NCBI GenBank assembly: GCA_013215445.1
Contig: JABSRA010000025.1
Coordinates: forward strand, 1-54,418
DNA length: 54,418 bases
DNA from: Oceanospirillaceae bacterium
GTDB taxonomy: Bacteria; Pseudomonadota; Gammaproteobacteria; Pseudomonadales; Balneatricaceae
Direction of reading: 5' to 3'
Position numbers and translations under genes: made by a program. The first letter of the stretch is position 1, and each line of letters begins with the position of its first letter. The notes beneath the pieces were generated by a model. It was not told where the DNA came from. It did not search any database and saw nothing but the letters and a program-made list of their open reading frames with translations. Below are positions 44,975 to 53,496 of this stretch, piece by piece.

Positions 44975-45880
44975 CTAATCATCAATGATCGTTTGTCTAT
45001 ACACTTTATCGATCCTATTCTTCAGCCAATTCAATGCAGGGTCTCGGTGCTGTCGAGTGTGCCAGGCCATATATATTTTTACATCACTGATGTTGATAGG
45101 TAAGGTTTTAGTAATCACTAATCCCGCTGCCACTGCATTGCTAACTGCTGCGTCCGGTAAGGTACAGATCAAATTAGTCTCAGCGAGCAATGGGAAAGCG
45201 CCACTAAAGCTGTTGACGGTCATGGCGATGCGTCGCTGCTCACCTAGTTCTGTCAACTGGCTATCCACGACTCCTCGGGCATCTCCTGATAGTGAGACAA
45301 ATAAATGTTCGGCCGCCAAAAAACTCTCCAAACTCAACGATTTTTTCGCTAGGGCATGATCGGGGCGCATCACACAGACAAATTTAAAATCACTCATCCA
45401 CTGGCTGTGAATAAGTTTATTGTTACCTTTATAACTATCGAGTACCAAATCCACTTCATTACTCAGTAACAAGTGCTCACCATCACCGCGAAAAGGTACT
45501 GCGTGCAAATCGATACCCGGCGCTTGTTGTTCGATAATTTTGCGCAGCGGTAGCCAGAGCACACTGGTCATGCCATCGGTGAGAGCAATTCGAAACCTGC
45601 GACGAGCGATCGCCGCAATAAACTGCACGGGATTGACTGCATTATTAATGGTGTAGAGGGGCTCAGATATTTGCTGCCACAGTTGATTGGCAAAAGGCGT
45701 CGCTTTAATACCGCGCCCCTGCTTTACAAATAACTCATCATTCCAGCTATGGCGCATCCTCGCGACCGCGTTAGACACCGACGGCTGGGTCATAAATAAT
45801 CGCTGCGCCGCCGCAGTGATCGACTGCTCCTGCATAATGGCATCAAAAATCACAAACAAGTTAAGATCCGCTTTACTCAT
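44975..45880 (-). CDS. LysR family regulator
   Basis: 301 residues. The N-terminal HTH contains SITAAAQRLFMTQPSVSNAVARMR, followed by an effector domain of the NodD/SyrM type (DLVLDSYKGNNKL, NLICTLPDAAV). Three in-frame ATGs lie at 45892, 45886 and 45880; the last gives the usual MSKADLNLF beginning. Divergent from a zinc-free quinone-oxidoreductase-like gene, with a 17-bp dyad between, so it probably regulates that gene. Confidence 0.85.
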   Translation of the reverse strand: MSKADLNLFVIFDAIMQEQSITAAAQRLFMTQPSVSNAVARMRHSWNDELFVKQGRGIKATPFANQLWQQISEPLYTINNAVNPVQFIAAIARRRFRIALTDGMTSVLWLPLRKIIEQQAPGIDLHAVPFRGDGEHLLLSNEVDLVLDSYKGNNKLIHSQWMSDFKFVCVMRPDHALAKKSLSLESFLAAEHLFVSLSGDARGVVDSQLTELGEQRRIAMTVNSFSGAFPLLAETNLICTLPDAAVSNAVAAGLVITKTLPINISDVKIYMAWHTRQHRDPALNWLKNRIDKVYRQTIIDD

Positions 45881-45909
45881 AACCATACCCATTCATAAAC
45901 ACGCTAATT

Positions 45910-45926
45910 CATTGATTTCATCAATG
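45910..45926. promoter_or_regulatory. LysR-type operator
   Basis: CATTGAT-TTC-ATCAATG is a perfect 7-bp dyad containing the LysR T-N11-A pattern, in the divergent region of the LysR and oxidoreductase genes. A further pair CACGCTA (45900) and TAGCGTG (45964) brackets it. Confidence 0.65.
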
Positions 45927-46021
45927 TATATTATACTAATGATCAATTAGAAGATATGAGAAATAGCGTGCAAGATGGCCTCACTTCCAACCAACAACAT
46001 TCAATATTTAGGGGCACCATG

Positions 46022-46960
46022 ATGAAAGCAGCACTGATCAAAAACTACGGCGACATCGAGCAGCTTATCTACACAGAGATCCGGACTCCCATTATTGCAG
46101 AGGACCAAGTATTAATAAAAATTCACGCCGCTGGCGTCAACCCCGTAGATTCTTACATTCGTAACGGCATGTTCAAAGACACGGGCACACATACTTTACC
46201 ACTCACTTTAGGCTGGGATGCCGCCGGTACGATTGAACAAATTGGTGATCAAGTAACCACGCATCATGTTGGAGATCAGGTCTTTGTGATGGCCCCTATC
46301 GAAAAAGAAGGTTGCTACGCACAATACCTCGCTGTAGATGCCAACTTAGTGGTCGCTAAACCAACTAATTTGAGCTTTGCTCAAAGCGCAGCGGTGCCAT
46401 TAGCGGCACTTACAGCTTGGCAGGGACTATTCACCCAAGGCAAGCTACAAAAGGGCCAACGCGTATTAATTCATAATACTAGCGGCGGAGTGGGTAGCTT
46501 TGCCGTGCAGTTGGCAAAAGCGGCGGGCGCTCATGTTATTGGCACCGCTTCAGCAAAGAATAGAGCCTTTGTTGAAAGCTTGGGCGTCGATGAATTTATT
46601 GACTACCAAAACGGTCAGTTTGAGGATCAGCTAGAAGCTGTCGATCTAGTCTTAGTTGCCGTCGGTGGCACCGACCTCGTTGAGCGCTCTTTGGCGGTGA
46701 TCAAACCCGGGGGGCATCTGATTTCACTGTTAGATGAGCTAGACGAAGCACTAGCAGAGCCCAACAAAGTCACCTTTCACCGACTTTGGGTAAAGTCTGA
46801 CGCCGCTGACTTATCTCAAATCAAAACATTATTGGAGCAGGGAAAAGTGAAAGTACATTTAGATTCTGTCTTGCCACTAGCCGATGCACAAATCGCCCAC
46901 CAGCGCATTGAGAGCAAACACTCTGTTGGCAAAATAGTATTAGAGGTAATAGCAGACTAA
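46022..46960 (+). CDS. NADP-dependent quinone oxidoreductase-like (MDR superfamily)
   Basis: 312 residues. An N-terminal GroES-like domain (INPVDSYIRNG-type motif in GVNPVDSYIRNG) is followed by a Rossmann domain with LIHNTSGGVGSFAVQLAKAAGA. No zinc-binding cysteines, as in QorA/zeta-crystallin members, which reduce quinones or enones with NADPH. AGGGG lies 7 nt before the ATG at 46022. Divergent from its probable LysR regulator; a good terminator follows. Confidence 0.9.
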   Translation: MKAALIKNYGDIEQLIYTEIRTPIIAEDQVLIKIHAAGVNPVDSYIRNGMFKDTGTHTLPLTLGWDAAGTIEQIGDQVTTHHVGDQVFVMAPIEKEGCYAQYLAVDANLVVAKPTNLSFAQSAAVPLAALTAWQGLFTQGKLQKGQRVLIHNTSGGVGSFAVQLAKAAGAHVIGTASAKNRAFVESLGVDEFIDYQNGQFEDQLEAVDLVLVAVGGTDLVERSLAVIKPGGHLISLLDELDEALAEPNKVTFHRLWVKSDAADLSQIKTLLEQGKVKVHLDSVLPLADAQIAHQRIESKHSVGKIVLEVIAD

Positions 46961-46981
46961 TGATATTCACTGAGGTAGTCA

Positions 46982-47021
46982 CCCCAATAGCGCTAATACA
47001 TTCGCGCTTTGGGGAATTTTT
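46982..47021 (+). terminator. Rho-independent terminator after the oxidoreductase gene
   Basis: CCCCAA (46982-46987) and AGCGC (46989-46993) pair with GCGCT (47004-47008) and TTGGGG (47009-47014), with one bulged base, followed by AATTTTTG. The rest of the 402-bp gap up to the convergent MATE gene has no gene. Confidence 0.8.
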
Positions 47022-47362
47022 GCTGACTGGATTTATTTGTGATTGCTAAATAAGGAAGATATGGGACATCACCATCAATCTATCTAGCACCCATTATTGT
47101 CTGCGCTGCTCATAGTTTTGCTTAGTGCTTCGATTGAAACCACAAAGGATTGCTTGTCTAACGACACGGGAAATACAGTAGTAGTACGGGGTATCTTCAC
47201 AGCAAATCTGCTGCTCGCGGGCACGGGCCATATTACAACCTCCTGCTCAGGAAAACTTTCTCTGATTTAGATTAAAAAGTACTAACCAGCCTATTCTTTG
47301 ACCAAAGAATTGATCAAATTATTTTTGGGTGCCCTTTTATGGTTTTTTTTATGGTTTTTTAT

Positions 47363-48715
47363 TCACACAGCTCCACTGGCAGATAACACTGAGCGCTCTC
47401 CACGCTTTAAATCTCGCCACAACAACGGCGCCACCAGCACTAGCATAACAATATTCGATAGCGGCAGTGCAATCCAAATGCCAAACTCGCCCCAATATTG
47501 CGGCAATATATATAAAAATGGCAATTGGATAACGATATTGGCCAGTGAGATAAACAAGGCGATTTTTGCCTTCTGCAACGCCATAAAATAAACACTCGCC
47601 AGGGCGATAAAACCGTCTATAAACATACCTATCAAATGATAGCGTAATCCATTAATCGATTTTTCAACGACTTCAATCTCACTGTTGAACCACTGAATAT
47701 AAAGTGTCGGCCAAGCATTTAACAACAGGTAAAAGCCGATGCCTAATCCTATGGTAATATACACAGCCAGCTTGACCAATTGTCGAATTTTATGCATTTG
47801 CGCGCGCCCCTGAAAATAGCTCAACAGTGGCTGTATTCCACCACCTATGCCCTCGGCTAACATGTAATACAAACTCATCAGATAACCGACGATAGCATAG
47901 GCACTCAAGCTGATGTTATTTCCGTACTGTACAAATAGCGCATTGTGTATCGCGATGACAAATCCTGCATACAAGTGCATGACTAACACCGAACTACCTA
48001 TGGCAATAATTTTTGCTCCATCGTCTCTGTCAAAAACCAGAGCAGTGCGATTCAAGGCAATCGTCGCTCGCGCAGAGTAGAAGTATTTCAACGCGACTAG
48101 GCAAACTGCCGTCATTGATAGGACCGTGGCCCACGCTGCCCCCGTTATCCCCATATCGAGCAAGACCAACAGACAGTAATTCAAGACAACATTCAGCAGA
48201 GCCCCAGCGATCATAATCACAGTGGCAAAGTTGGGGCTGTCATCGTTACGTATCAACAGCGGCAGCGCCGCCGAGGCGATGGCGCTCAGTGCGGTATATT
48301 GGAAGACACTTATATAGTCCAAAGACATCTGTAGCAAAGTGCCGCTTGCACCTTGTAGGGTTAGAAAAACGCTGGCAAATTCCATATAAAATACAGTGAC
48401 CAGCGCCGCCAACAACAGCAGTAATAAACTTGTGCTCAAGGCGCGCACTGCCCCCTGGGGATCACCCGTTCCGCGCTTATAAGAGATAATAGCTCCGCCG
48501 CCTATGCCTATCATCAAGCCGACGCCGGTGAAAAAAGTCATTAGTGGGTAGGCGACACCGATTGCCGCCAGCCCTTGTTCGCCGACAAACTGACCGATAA
48601 AAATACCGTCGATGATCACATAAATACCACTGACCAACATCGCCAATACTGAGGGAAATGTATATCGCCAGAAAAGCCTAAATACCGACTCCCTCTGTGC
48701 TATTACCACCGTCAT
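47363..48715 (-). CDS. MATE family multidrug efflux transporter
   Basis: 450 residues and twelve predicted membrane helices in two related halves, starting FRLFWRYTFPSVLAMLVSGIYVIIDGIFIGQFVG, a typical MATE/NorM-MepA beginning. It exchanges Na+ or H+ for cationic drugs and metabolites. AGGGG lies about 10 nt before the start. Divergent from a LysR gene with a clear operator-like dyad, so expression is probably inducible. A palindromic repeat lies in its 5' leader region. Confidence 0.9.
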   Translation of the reverse strand: MTVVIAQRESVFRLFWRYTFPSVLAMLVSGIYVIIDGIFIGQFVGEQGLAAIGVAYPLMTFFTGVGLMIGIGGGAIISYKRGTGDPQGAVRALSTSLLLLLLAALVTVFYMEFASVFLTLQGASGTLLQMSLDYISVFQYTALSAIASAALPLLIRNDDSPNFATVIMIAGALLNVVLNYCLLVLLDMGITGAAWATVLSMTAVCLVALKYFYSARATIALNRTALVFDRDDGAKIIAIGSSVLVMHLYAGFVIAIHNALFVQYGNNISLSAYAIVGYLMSLYYMLAEGIGGGIQPLLSYFQGRAQMHKIRQLVKLAVYITIGLGIGFYLLLNAWPTLYIQWFNSEIEVVEKSINGLRYHLIGMFIDGFIALASVYFMALQKAKIALFISLANIVIQLPFLYILPQYWGEFGIWIALPLSNIVMLVLVAPLLWRDLKRGERSVLSASGAV

Positions 48716-48730
48716 TGCCGCTACCCCTTA

Positions 48731-48800
48731 GTTAGTTCCCATCCAGAAACAGCTGCCTACTGAGGATGCCTCCCTCGCTACGCCCTTGTTCCTGGATGAG
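48731..48800 (-). repeat. Imperfect palindromic intergenic repeat, copy 3 (hairpin)
   Basis: CATCCAGAAACA (48740-48751) and TGTTCCTGGATG (48787-48798) pair at 11 of 12. Read on the minus strand it begins TCATCCAGGAAC, contains GTAGCGAGGG and ends GATGGGAACTAA, as in copy 1. It starts 16 bp upstream of the MATE start codon, so it is probably in that gene's transcript leader. Confidence 0.6.
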
Positions 48801-48852
48801 AAATAGTTAATGTTGTCCGTATTAAATATTTGCGTATTATCCCAACTATTTA

Positions 48853-48893
48853 GATAGATAAAAGTTACTATCTATCGCAAAATCGGATAGATA
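48853..48893. promoter_or_regulatory. LysR operator with three GATAGATA boxes
   Basis: GATAGATA (48853-48860) and TATCTATC (48869-48876) form a perfect dyad with an 8-bp spacer, and a third GATAGATA lies at 48886-48893, 18 bp before the GTG start of the LysR gene. The arrangement fits a recognition site plus an activation or autoregulation site. Confidence 0.75.
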
Positions 48894-48911
48894 TTGAATA
48901 AGGGGTTTAGG

Positions 48912-49784
48912 GTGAATTGGAATTTATCGCAGCTGCAGGCCTTCGTCGCCACGGTACAGCAAGGGTCTTTTTCCGCCGCTGCAAGGCATTTGGGCCGCGC
49001 TCAATCCAGGGTGAGTAGCGCGGTTGCCAACATGGAAATTGATATTGGCTTTGAACTGTTCAACCGTCAGAACCGCTATCCAATACTTACCGAGCGCGGC
49101 GCAAGCTTGTACCCACAAGCACTTAATTTGCTGCAGCAGTGCCTGCAGCTAGAGGGGCGTATTCAAACCTTAGCCAGTGATCAGGAAGCTCAATTGACTC
49201 TGGCCATGGACGAAGCATTCCCCGAGCAGACTTTAGACAGCGCCCTACATCAAATCGAACAACAGTTTCCGCATTTTTGTCTCACCTTAATCAATGGTAG
49301 CCAGGGCGATATCGTCGACTATGTTATTAACTCGCAAGCGGATTTTGGACTGTTAGTACAAAACAACCCGATAGATGAGCGCTTGTACGCGATACAGATA
49401 GGTCAGCTCACCTACCGGATTGTGGCAGCAAAAGACCACCCGCTGAGTCTACTTGCCAAGTTGCAAATAGCCGATCTACAACAGTACCGCCAATATGTGA
49501 GCTGCAATAAAAAGGGCGAACCTTACAACCGTCCGATTTCAGCCAACTGCTGGTACTTAGATAGCTATTTTTACATTTTACCGCTGGTGATTCGCGGCGG
49601 TGGCTGGGCGCTACTGCCGCAAAATATCGCCGAGCACCCGATGTTCAACAGTGATCTAGCCCATTTACAGGTTTTAGAATTTAGCGCATCGCCCGCCTCT
49701 ACTATTTCTATTATCCAACGTCGCGACAGCGCCAGTGGTGCTGTGAGTCAATGGTTAATCGAAAACTTGCGTCAGAATCTATGA
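48912..49784 (+). CDS. LysR family regulator
   Basis: 290 residues starting MNWNLSQLQAFVATVQQGS, with the HTH in SFSAAARHLGRAQSRVSSAVANME and an effector domain ending in SQWLIENL. The GTG at 48912 has AAGGGG upstream; a TTG six codons before overlaps that site. Divergent from the MATE gene, with three GATAGATA boxes between them, so it is the likely regulator of that efflux gene. Confidence 0.85.
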   Translation: MNWNLSQLQAFVATVQQGSFSAAARHLGRAQSRVSSAVANMEIDIGFELFNRQNRYPILTERGASLYPQALNLLQQCLQLEGRIQTLASDQEAQLTLAMDEAFPEQTLDSALHQIEQQFPHFCLTLINGSQGDIVDYVINSQADFGLLVQNNPIDERLYAIQIGQLTYRIVAAKDHPLSLLAKLQIADLQQYRQYVSCNKKGEPYNRPISANCWYLDSYFYILPLVIRGGGWALLPQNIAEHPMFNSDLAHLQVLEFSASPASTISIIQRRDSASGAVSQWLIENLRQNL

Positions 49785-50212
49785 GCTAGCAACCCCAAAT
49801 AGATAAAGTGACTGTATATCGGGCATCCCGATTTTATACATCACCTAACATGACGCTCAATCTTGCTCTGCACGTTTGGCTGTTATCTCTTCATTGCGGG
49901 GATTTAGCCAAGGCTCGATATTTAGTCTACATTCCCTATGGGTGGCCCACACTCTTCTATACTTAGCAGTATTTCTCAATTATTGTTTACCCATTATGCT
50001 GGGAATAATTTAGAGCACAGCCCAATAGCCTTAATCCAATTGATATGAAGCTTCTGGGCATAGGCCTGTAGCACTTCTTTACAGCCTAGTGCGTGACTAA
50101 AATGATGGCACCCTTTCGGTGACATCGTTTTGATCCAACAATAATAAGTGACATACACTTTTTATAGCATTTCGCCGTTGATCCGTTCACCAAGAAATTA
50201 ATAGCACTCTAG
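49785..50212. other. Gene-free interval after LysR
   Basis: About 430 bp without a gene. It holds one terminator-like hairpin (50104-50132) and leads into the MITE-like element at 50213. Confidence 0.4.
50104..50132 (+). terminator. Terminator-like hairpin
   Basis: GATGGCACC (50104-50112) pairs with GGTGACATC (50118-50126) at 8 of 9, with a CTTTC loop and GTTTTG after. It is 320 bp after the LysR stop, so its transcript is uncertain. Confidence 0.5.
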
Positions 50213-50441
50213 GAGCCTGTCGGGGTTGACCGATCGTAGCGAGAAAAAGCAGATTTGAGATAGATTTGCTATTCTTTTGAGGCGAATAGCGTGCTATTTA
50301 ACACTAATCTGACGGGATCAGATTTGCACTGCTTTAGCTGCTCGTAGAGTGAAATACAGGATGTATTTCATACACAAAGAACAGCAAATATGGCCAATTT
50401 ATGATTTTTCGCAGTAGATTAGTGTTTAGTCCGACAGGCTT
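50213..50441. mobile_element. 229-bp MITE-like element overlapping the exonuclease 3' end
   Basis: The ends GAGCCTGTCGG (50213-50223) and CCGACAGGCT (50431-50440) are inverted repeats, flanked by CTAG on both sides (candidate short target duplication). Inside, TGAAATACA-gga-TGTATTTCA (50350-50370) is a perfect hairpin and AATCTGA/TCAGATT (50306-50324) another. No transposase. A 55-bp partial copy occurs at 23111-23165. The element supplies the last six sense codons and the stop of the exonuclease gene. Confidence 0.7.
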
Positions 50442-51042
50442 CTAGCATCTCATGCAGCGCTTTCTTCGGGGTACGGGCGATCTTTTTCAGCAGCGCAAAG
50501 GGGATATTGACGATGCCGTAGCGCGCCTCGATACTTTCCAGCATCGTCTGCCAGAGTTTCGCAGTCATCTGCGAGTCATAAAGCGCTCGGTGAAAGACCC
50601 CATCGGCGGGGATCTTAGCGTATTTTATTAAAGTACCCAATTGATGGTTGGGAGCGTCTTGATAGATGCGTCGGGCCACCAGCATCGAACAGACAAATTC
50701 ACCACGATAGCTGCGATCAATCCTGGCCAGTTCGGCATCCAGAAAACGCTTATCGAAAGACGCATTATGCGCCACCAGATTAGCGTCGCCGATAAAATCG
50801 GCAAACTCTCCCATCACGGTTGCGCAATCAGGCGCATCGGCGAGCATCTTATTGGTGATACCGGTATAGTCTTCAATAAAGCCGCTGACCCGTTGACCGG
50901 GGTTCATCAAGGCCTGAAAGCTATCAGTCACCCGACCGTTTTCGAGACGTACTCCGGCGATCTCTATAGCCCGATCGCCCATATTCGGCGATAATCCGGT
51001 GGTTTCAAAATCCAGTACAACTAAGCTATTAGCAGTGGGCAT
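50419..51042 (-). CDS. DEDDh 3'-5' exonuclease (DnaQ/RNase T superfamily)
   Basis: 207 residues. Exo I D11-x-E13 (LDFETTG), Exo II D97 (HNASFDKRF) and Exo III H151 with D156 (FHRALYDSQMT) are all present, so it should be active on DNA or RNA 3' ends with two divalent metal ions. It resembles the epsilon-like exonucleases found outside DNA polymerase III operons. Its final residues ACRTKH and stop are encoded by the terminal repeat of the MITE-like element, so the original C-terminus was probably a little different; the catalytic core is intact. Confidence 0.9.
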   Translation of the reverse strand: MPTANSLVVLDFETTGLSPNMGDRAIEIAGVRLENGRVTDSFQALMNPGQRVSGFIEDYTGITNKMLADAPDCATVMGEFADFIGDANLVAHNASFDKRFLDAELARIDRSYRGEFVCSMLVARRIYQDAPNHQLGTLIKYAKIPADGVFHRALYDSQMTAKLWQTMLESIEARYGIVNIPFALLKKIARTPKKALHEMLEACRTKH

Positions 51043-51072
51043 TTCGGGTAGTTCCTAAGTGGTGATTGTTGA

Positions 51073-51198
51073 TTAGATGACAAGGAGCCTCAGCCATTTT
51101 AATTGACCAGCCCCGCCACTTTCAATGTTAGAGCGTATTCGATTTTCACGCAATTGCGCTTCGAGCTGGTCAATGTCCGGGGCAACCCAAACAATGGC
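51073..51198 (-). pseudogene. Possible gene remnant upstream of the exonuclease
   Basis: A 41-codon open stretch without a start reads VAPDIDQLEAQLRENRIRSN and ends KWLRLLVI, 30 bp before the exonuclease gene on the same strand. The composition is protein-like but no family is recognised, and a stop closes the frame upstream. It may be the surviving 3' end of a former operon partner. Confidence 0.25.
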
Positions 51199-51654
51199 TC
51201 AGTGCAAATGGATATTAAATTTCTAAAGGGCAACTCTACAACAAACGACACTACCGAGCCACCAACTCCTTGATTACCGCCAGAGCGATTGTCTTAAATG
51301 TTGAGAAAAGCAATTAATACATGCCTGTCCCAAATAAACTACTGGCTTATTTAAGCGCTCGGCTTAGTTAATATTAACCTGACCCCACTCATACATAGAT
51401 ACGTATATACCAGTAACTTTTTAATTCCCCTAAATATAATTACTCATTTGACTAAACAGCCACTTACCTAGAATGAGCAATAGGACATATTAATGATGGC
51501 GAAGGTTGCAGAAAATCAGCTAGAAATTTAATCGATTGGGGGGTATGCAAATTATTTTTTGTCGCAACGACCCCTGTGTCCAATCAGCTCCCTGCTGCTC
51601 CTATATAGCGTAACTTAGCCTCCACTGATAACAGCGTAAGACATAAATAGTAAT
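51199..51654. other. Gene-free interval before the iron importer
   Basis: About 455 bp without a gene or clear structure; it leads into the Fur-box-like promoter region. Confidence 0.35.
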
Positions 51655-51673
51655 GGTAATGATATGCCTTATC
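51655..51673. promoter_or_regulatory. Fur box
   Basis: GGTAATGATATGCCTTATC matches the 19-bp Fur consensus GATAATGATAATCATTATC at 15 positions by my count. It lies 43 bp before an iron-chelate importer ATPase gene, where an iron-Fur repressor would block the promoter. Confidence 0.75.
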
Positions 51674-51716
51674 ATTTAATATACAAAAAATAATCCTTCT
51701 ACTTAGTTAGTGTCAC

Positions 51717-52493
51717 ATGTCTCTGCAATTACAAAATCTGAGTTTTGGTTACACCCCTGATCGACTAATCCTAGACGACATTAGCCTGACATTTAATCCC
51801 GGCTGTTTTTATGTGATTCTGGCAAAAAATGGCGGTGGTAAAACTACCTTGTTCAATCTCATCATGCGCCATTTAACTCCAACCCAAGGTTCTATTACTT
51901 TAGGCCCTAATAAACTACATAGTCTTAGCCAAATACAACAGGCGCAGGCTATATCATTGCTGTCTCAATCAATGCCTCTACCCGATCATATGAGCGTATC
52001 TGAAATGGTTATGCAGGGCCGTTATTGCTACCAGAGTTTCTGGTCGCGCTACAGCGTCAAAGATACAGAAATCACCTACCAAGCAATGCAAAAGATGGAC
52101 ATTACGCAACTGGCTAACTGCCGTTTAGATGCACTTTCTGGTGGCCAGCAACAACGGGCTCGCATGGCGATGTTACTCGCCCAGCAAACCGATATTGTGC
52201 TACTTGATGAGCCGACTAGTCATTTAGATTTAAAGCATCAGTACTTGCTGTTGGACATGGGTAAGGCGCTCGTAGAACAGGGCAAGACAGTGATCGCTAT
52301 TTTGCACGATATGACCCAAGCCGCACTGTACGCTGACCATGTGATTGTACTCAATGGCCAAAAAATTTACGCACAGGGCCCACCCAACCAAGTGATCAAT
52401 AACCAAATGATGAAGGCGGTCTTTGGCGTAAATACCACCAGAGTGGGCAATGATCGAGTGGGGGTGCATGTACCAGTACATCTATTGGCCTGA
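51717..52493 (+). CDS. FecCD-type ABC importer ATP-binding protein (FepC/FhuC-like)
   Basis: 258 residues. Walker A reads AKNGGGKTT, with the usual first glycine replaced by alanine; signature LSGGQQQRARMAMLLAQ, Walker B IVLLDEPTSHLDL and the switch histidine in AILHDM are normal. It energises uptake of ferric siderophore, heme or corrinoid; the upstream Fur box favours iron. Overlaps the first permease gene's extended frame. No binding-protein gene precedes it, so one must lie elsewhere or beyond the window. Confidence 0.9.
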   Translation: MSLQLQNLSFGYTPDRLILDDISLTFNPGCFYVILAKNGGGKTTLFNLIMRHLTPTQGSITLGPNKLHSLSQIQQAQAISLLSQSMPLPDHMSVSEMVMQGRYCYQSFWSRYSVKDTEITYQAMQKMDITQLANCRLDALSGGQQQRARMAMLLAQQTDIVLLDEPTSHLDLKHQYLLLDMGKALVEQGKTVIAILHDMTQAALYADHVIVLNGQKIYAQGPPNQVINNQMMKAVFGVNTTRVGNDRVGVHVPVHLLA

Positions 52494-53496
52494 TACTAAA
52501 AGTATTTGCGCTGCGCTCTCGGTCTTAGCGGTCGTGCTACTAGTGACAATTTTACACATCAGTGTCGGAGCCAAGTCACTAGCTTGGTGGGATATATACC
52601 AGGCAATAAGCCATTTCGATAGTCACAATTACGACCATCACATTGTGATAAACCAACGTCTACCCCGCCTGCTCGTCGCCATGGGCTGTGGTGCAATGTT
52701 GGGGATAGCGGGCTTTAAGGCACAAAAATTACTGCAGAACCCACTGGTCTCCTCTTCGACGTTAGGGGTTAATAGCGGTGCAGTTTTTATTAGTTTATGC
52801 GCCATGTATTTTTTCAATATCACCGAGGACAACCTATTTCTACCCGCTTTTGCCGGGGCCTGCCTCGCCGGCATCTTCACTTTATCGATGAGCCGAGCAC
52901 TGCACCGCTCCAGCATTTCCAAGGGCTTGCATATTGTATTGGCTGGCAGCTTAGTCTCTATGTTATTTGGCGCATTGAGTACTTTCTTAATTCAACTGGA
53001 CCCACTGCGCTTTGCAGATATTCAGGATTGGCTGCTCGGAGATATTGGCCCATCTGACTTCAACGATTTTAAGGCTATATTTTGGTTGGCACTGGCCACT
53101 GTTATCCTGCTCTTATCTCAGGGGCGCGCACTGGATGCCATGATGCTCGGCGAGCGACAAGCGCAGAGTGCTGGTGTCAATGTAAAGAGGACAAAACTAC
53201 TGACCTTAACCTCAGTCTTTATGCTCGCTTCGCTGGTGGTTTCAACGGTCGGTCCGATTGGTTTTATCGGACTAGTCGTGCCGCATATCTGCAAAGTTTT
53301 TGTCACAGAAACAGGTCAAATAGGCGCTTGGTTATCTATGCTGATCGGGGCACTGTTACTGGCTTGCGCCGATATAGTAGCGCGAACTATCATTGCCCCT
53401 AAAGTGCTGCTCGTCGGAGGGGTTAGCGCCAGTATCGGCAGTGTTTTTTTCCTCGCTCTACTGTATTTCATGCTGCGAAAAAAGTCCGTTTTATGA
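52468..53496 (+). CDS. FecCD family permease, first subunit
   Basis: 342 residues, nine to ten membrane helices, with the family's RLPRLLVAMGCGAMLGIAG, GVNSGAVF, AQSAGVNVKRTK and GPIGFIGLVVPHICK blocks. Forms the channel together with the permease encoded next. The ATG at 52468 has a GGGGG stretch just upstream and overlaps the ATPase gene by 26 bp; an ATG six codons earlier is possible. Its stop overlaps the next start (ATGA). Confidence 0.9.
   Translation: MYQYIYWPDTKSICAALSVLAVVLLVTILHISVGAKSLAWWDIYQAISHFDSHNYDHHIVINQRLPRLLVAMGCGAMLGIAGFKAQKLLQNPLVSSSTLGVNSGAVFISLCAMYFFNITEDNLFLPAFAGACLAGIFTLSMSRALHRSSISKGLHIVLAGSLVSMLFGALSTFLIQLDPLRFADIQDWLLGDIGPSDFNDFKAIFWLALATVILLLSQGRALDAMMLGERQAQSAGVNVKRTKLLTLTSVFMLASLVVSTVGPIGFIGLVVPHICKVFVTETGQIGAWLSMLIGALLLACADIVARTIIAPKVLLVGGVSASIGSVFFLALLYFMLRKKSVL

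Noticed and set aside
47298-47591. 97-codon plus-strand frame over the MATE 3' end
   Set aside because: Mostly antisense to a clear MATE gene; the hydrophobic start comes from a T-rich stretch.
50213-50441. Complete insertion sequence
   Set aside because: Only 229 bp with no transposase frame; it can at most be a non-autonomous element.
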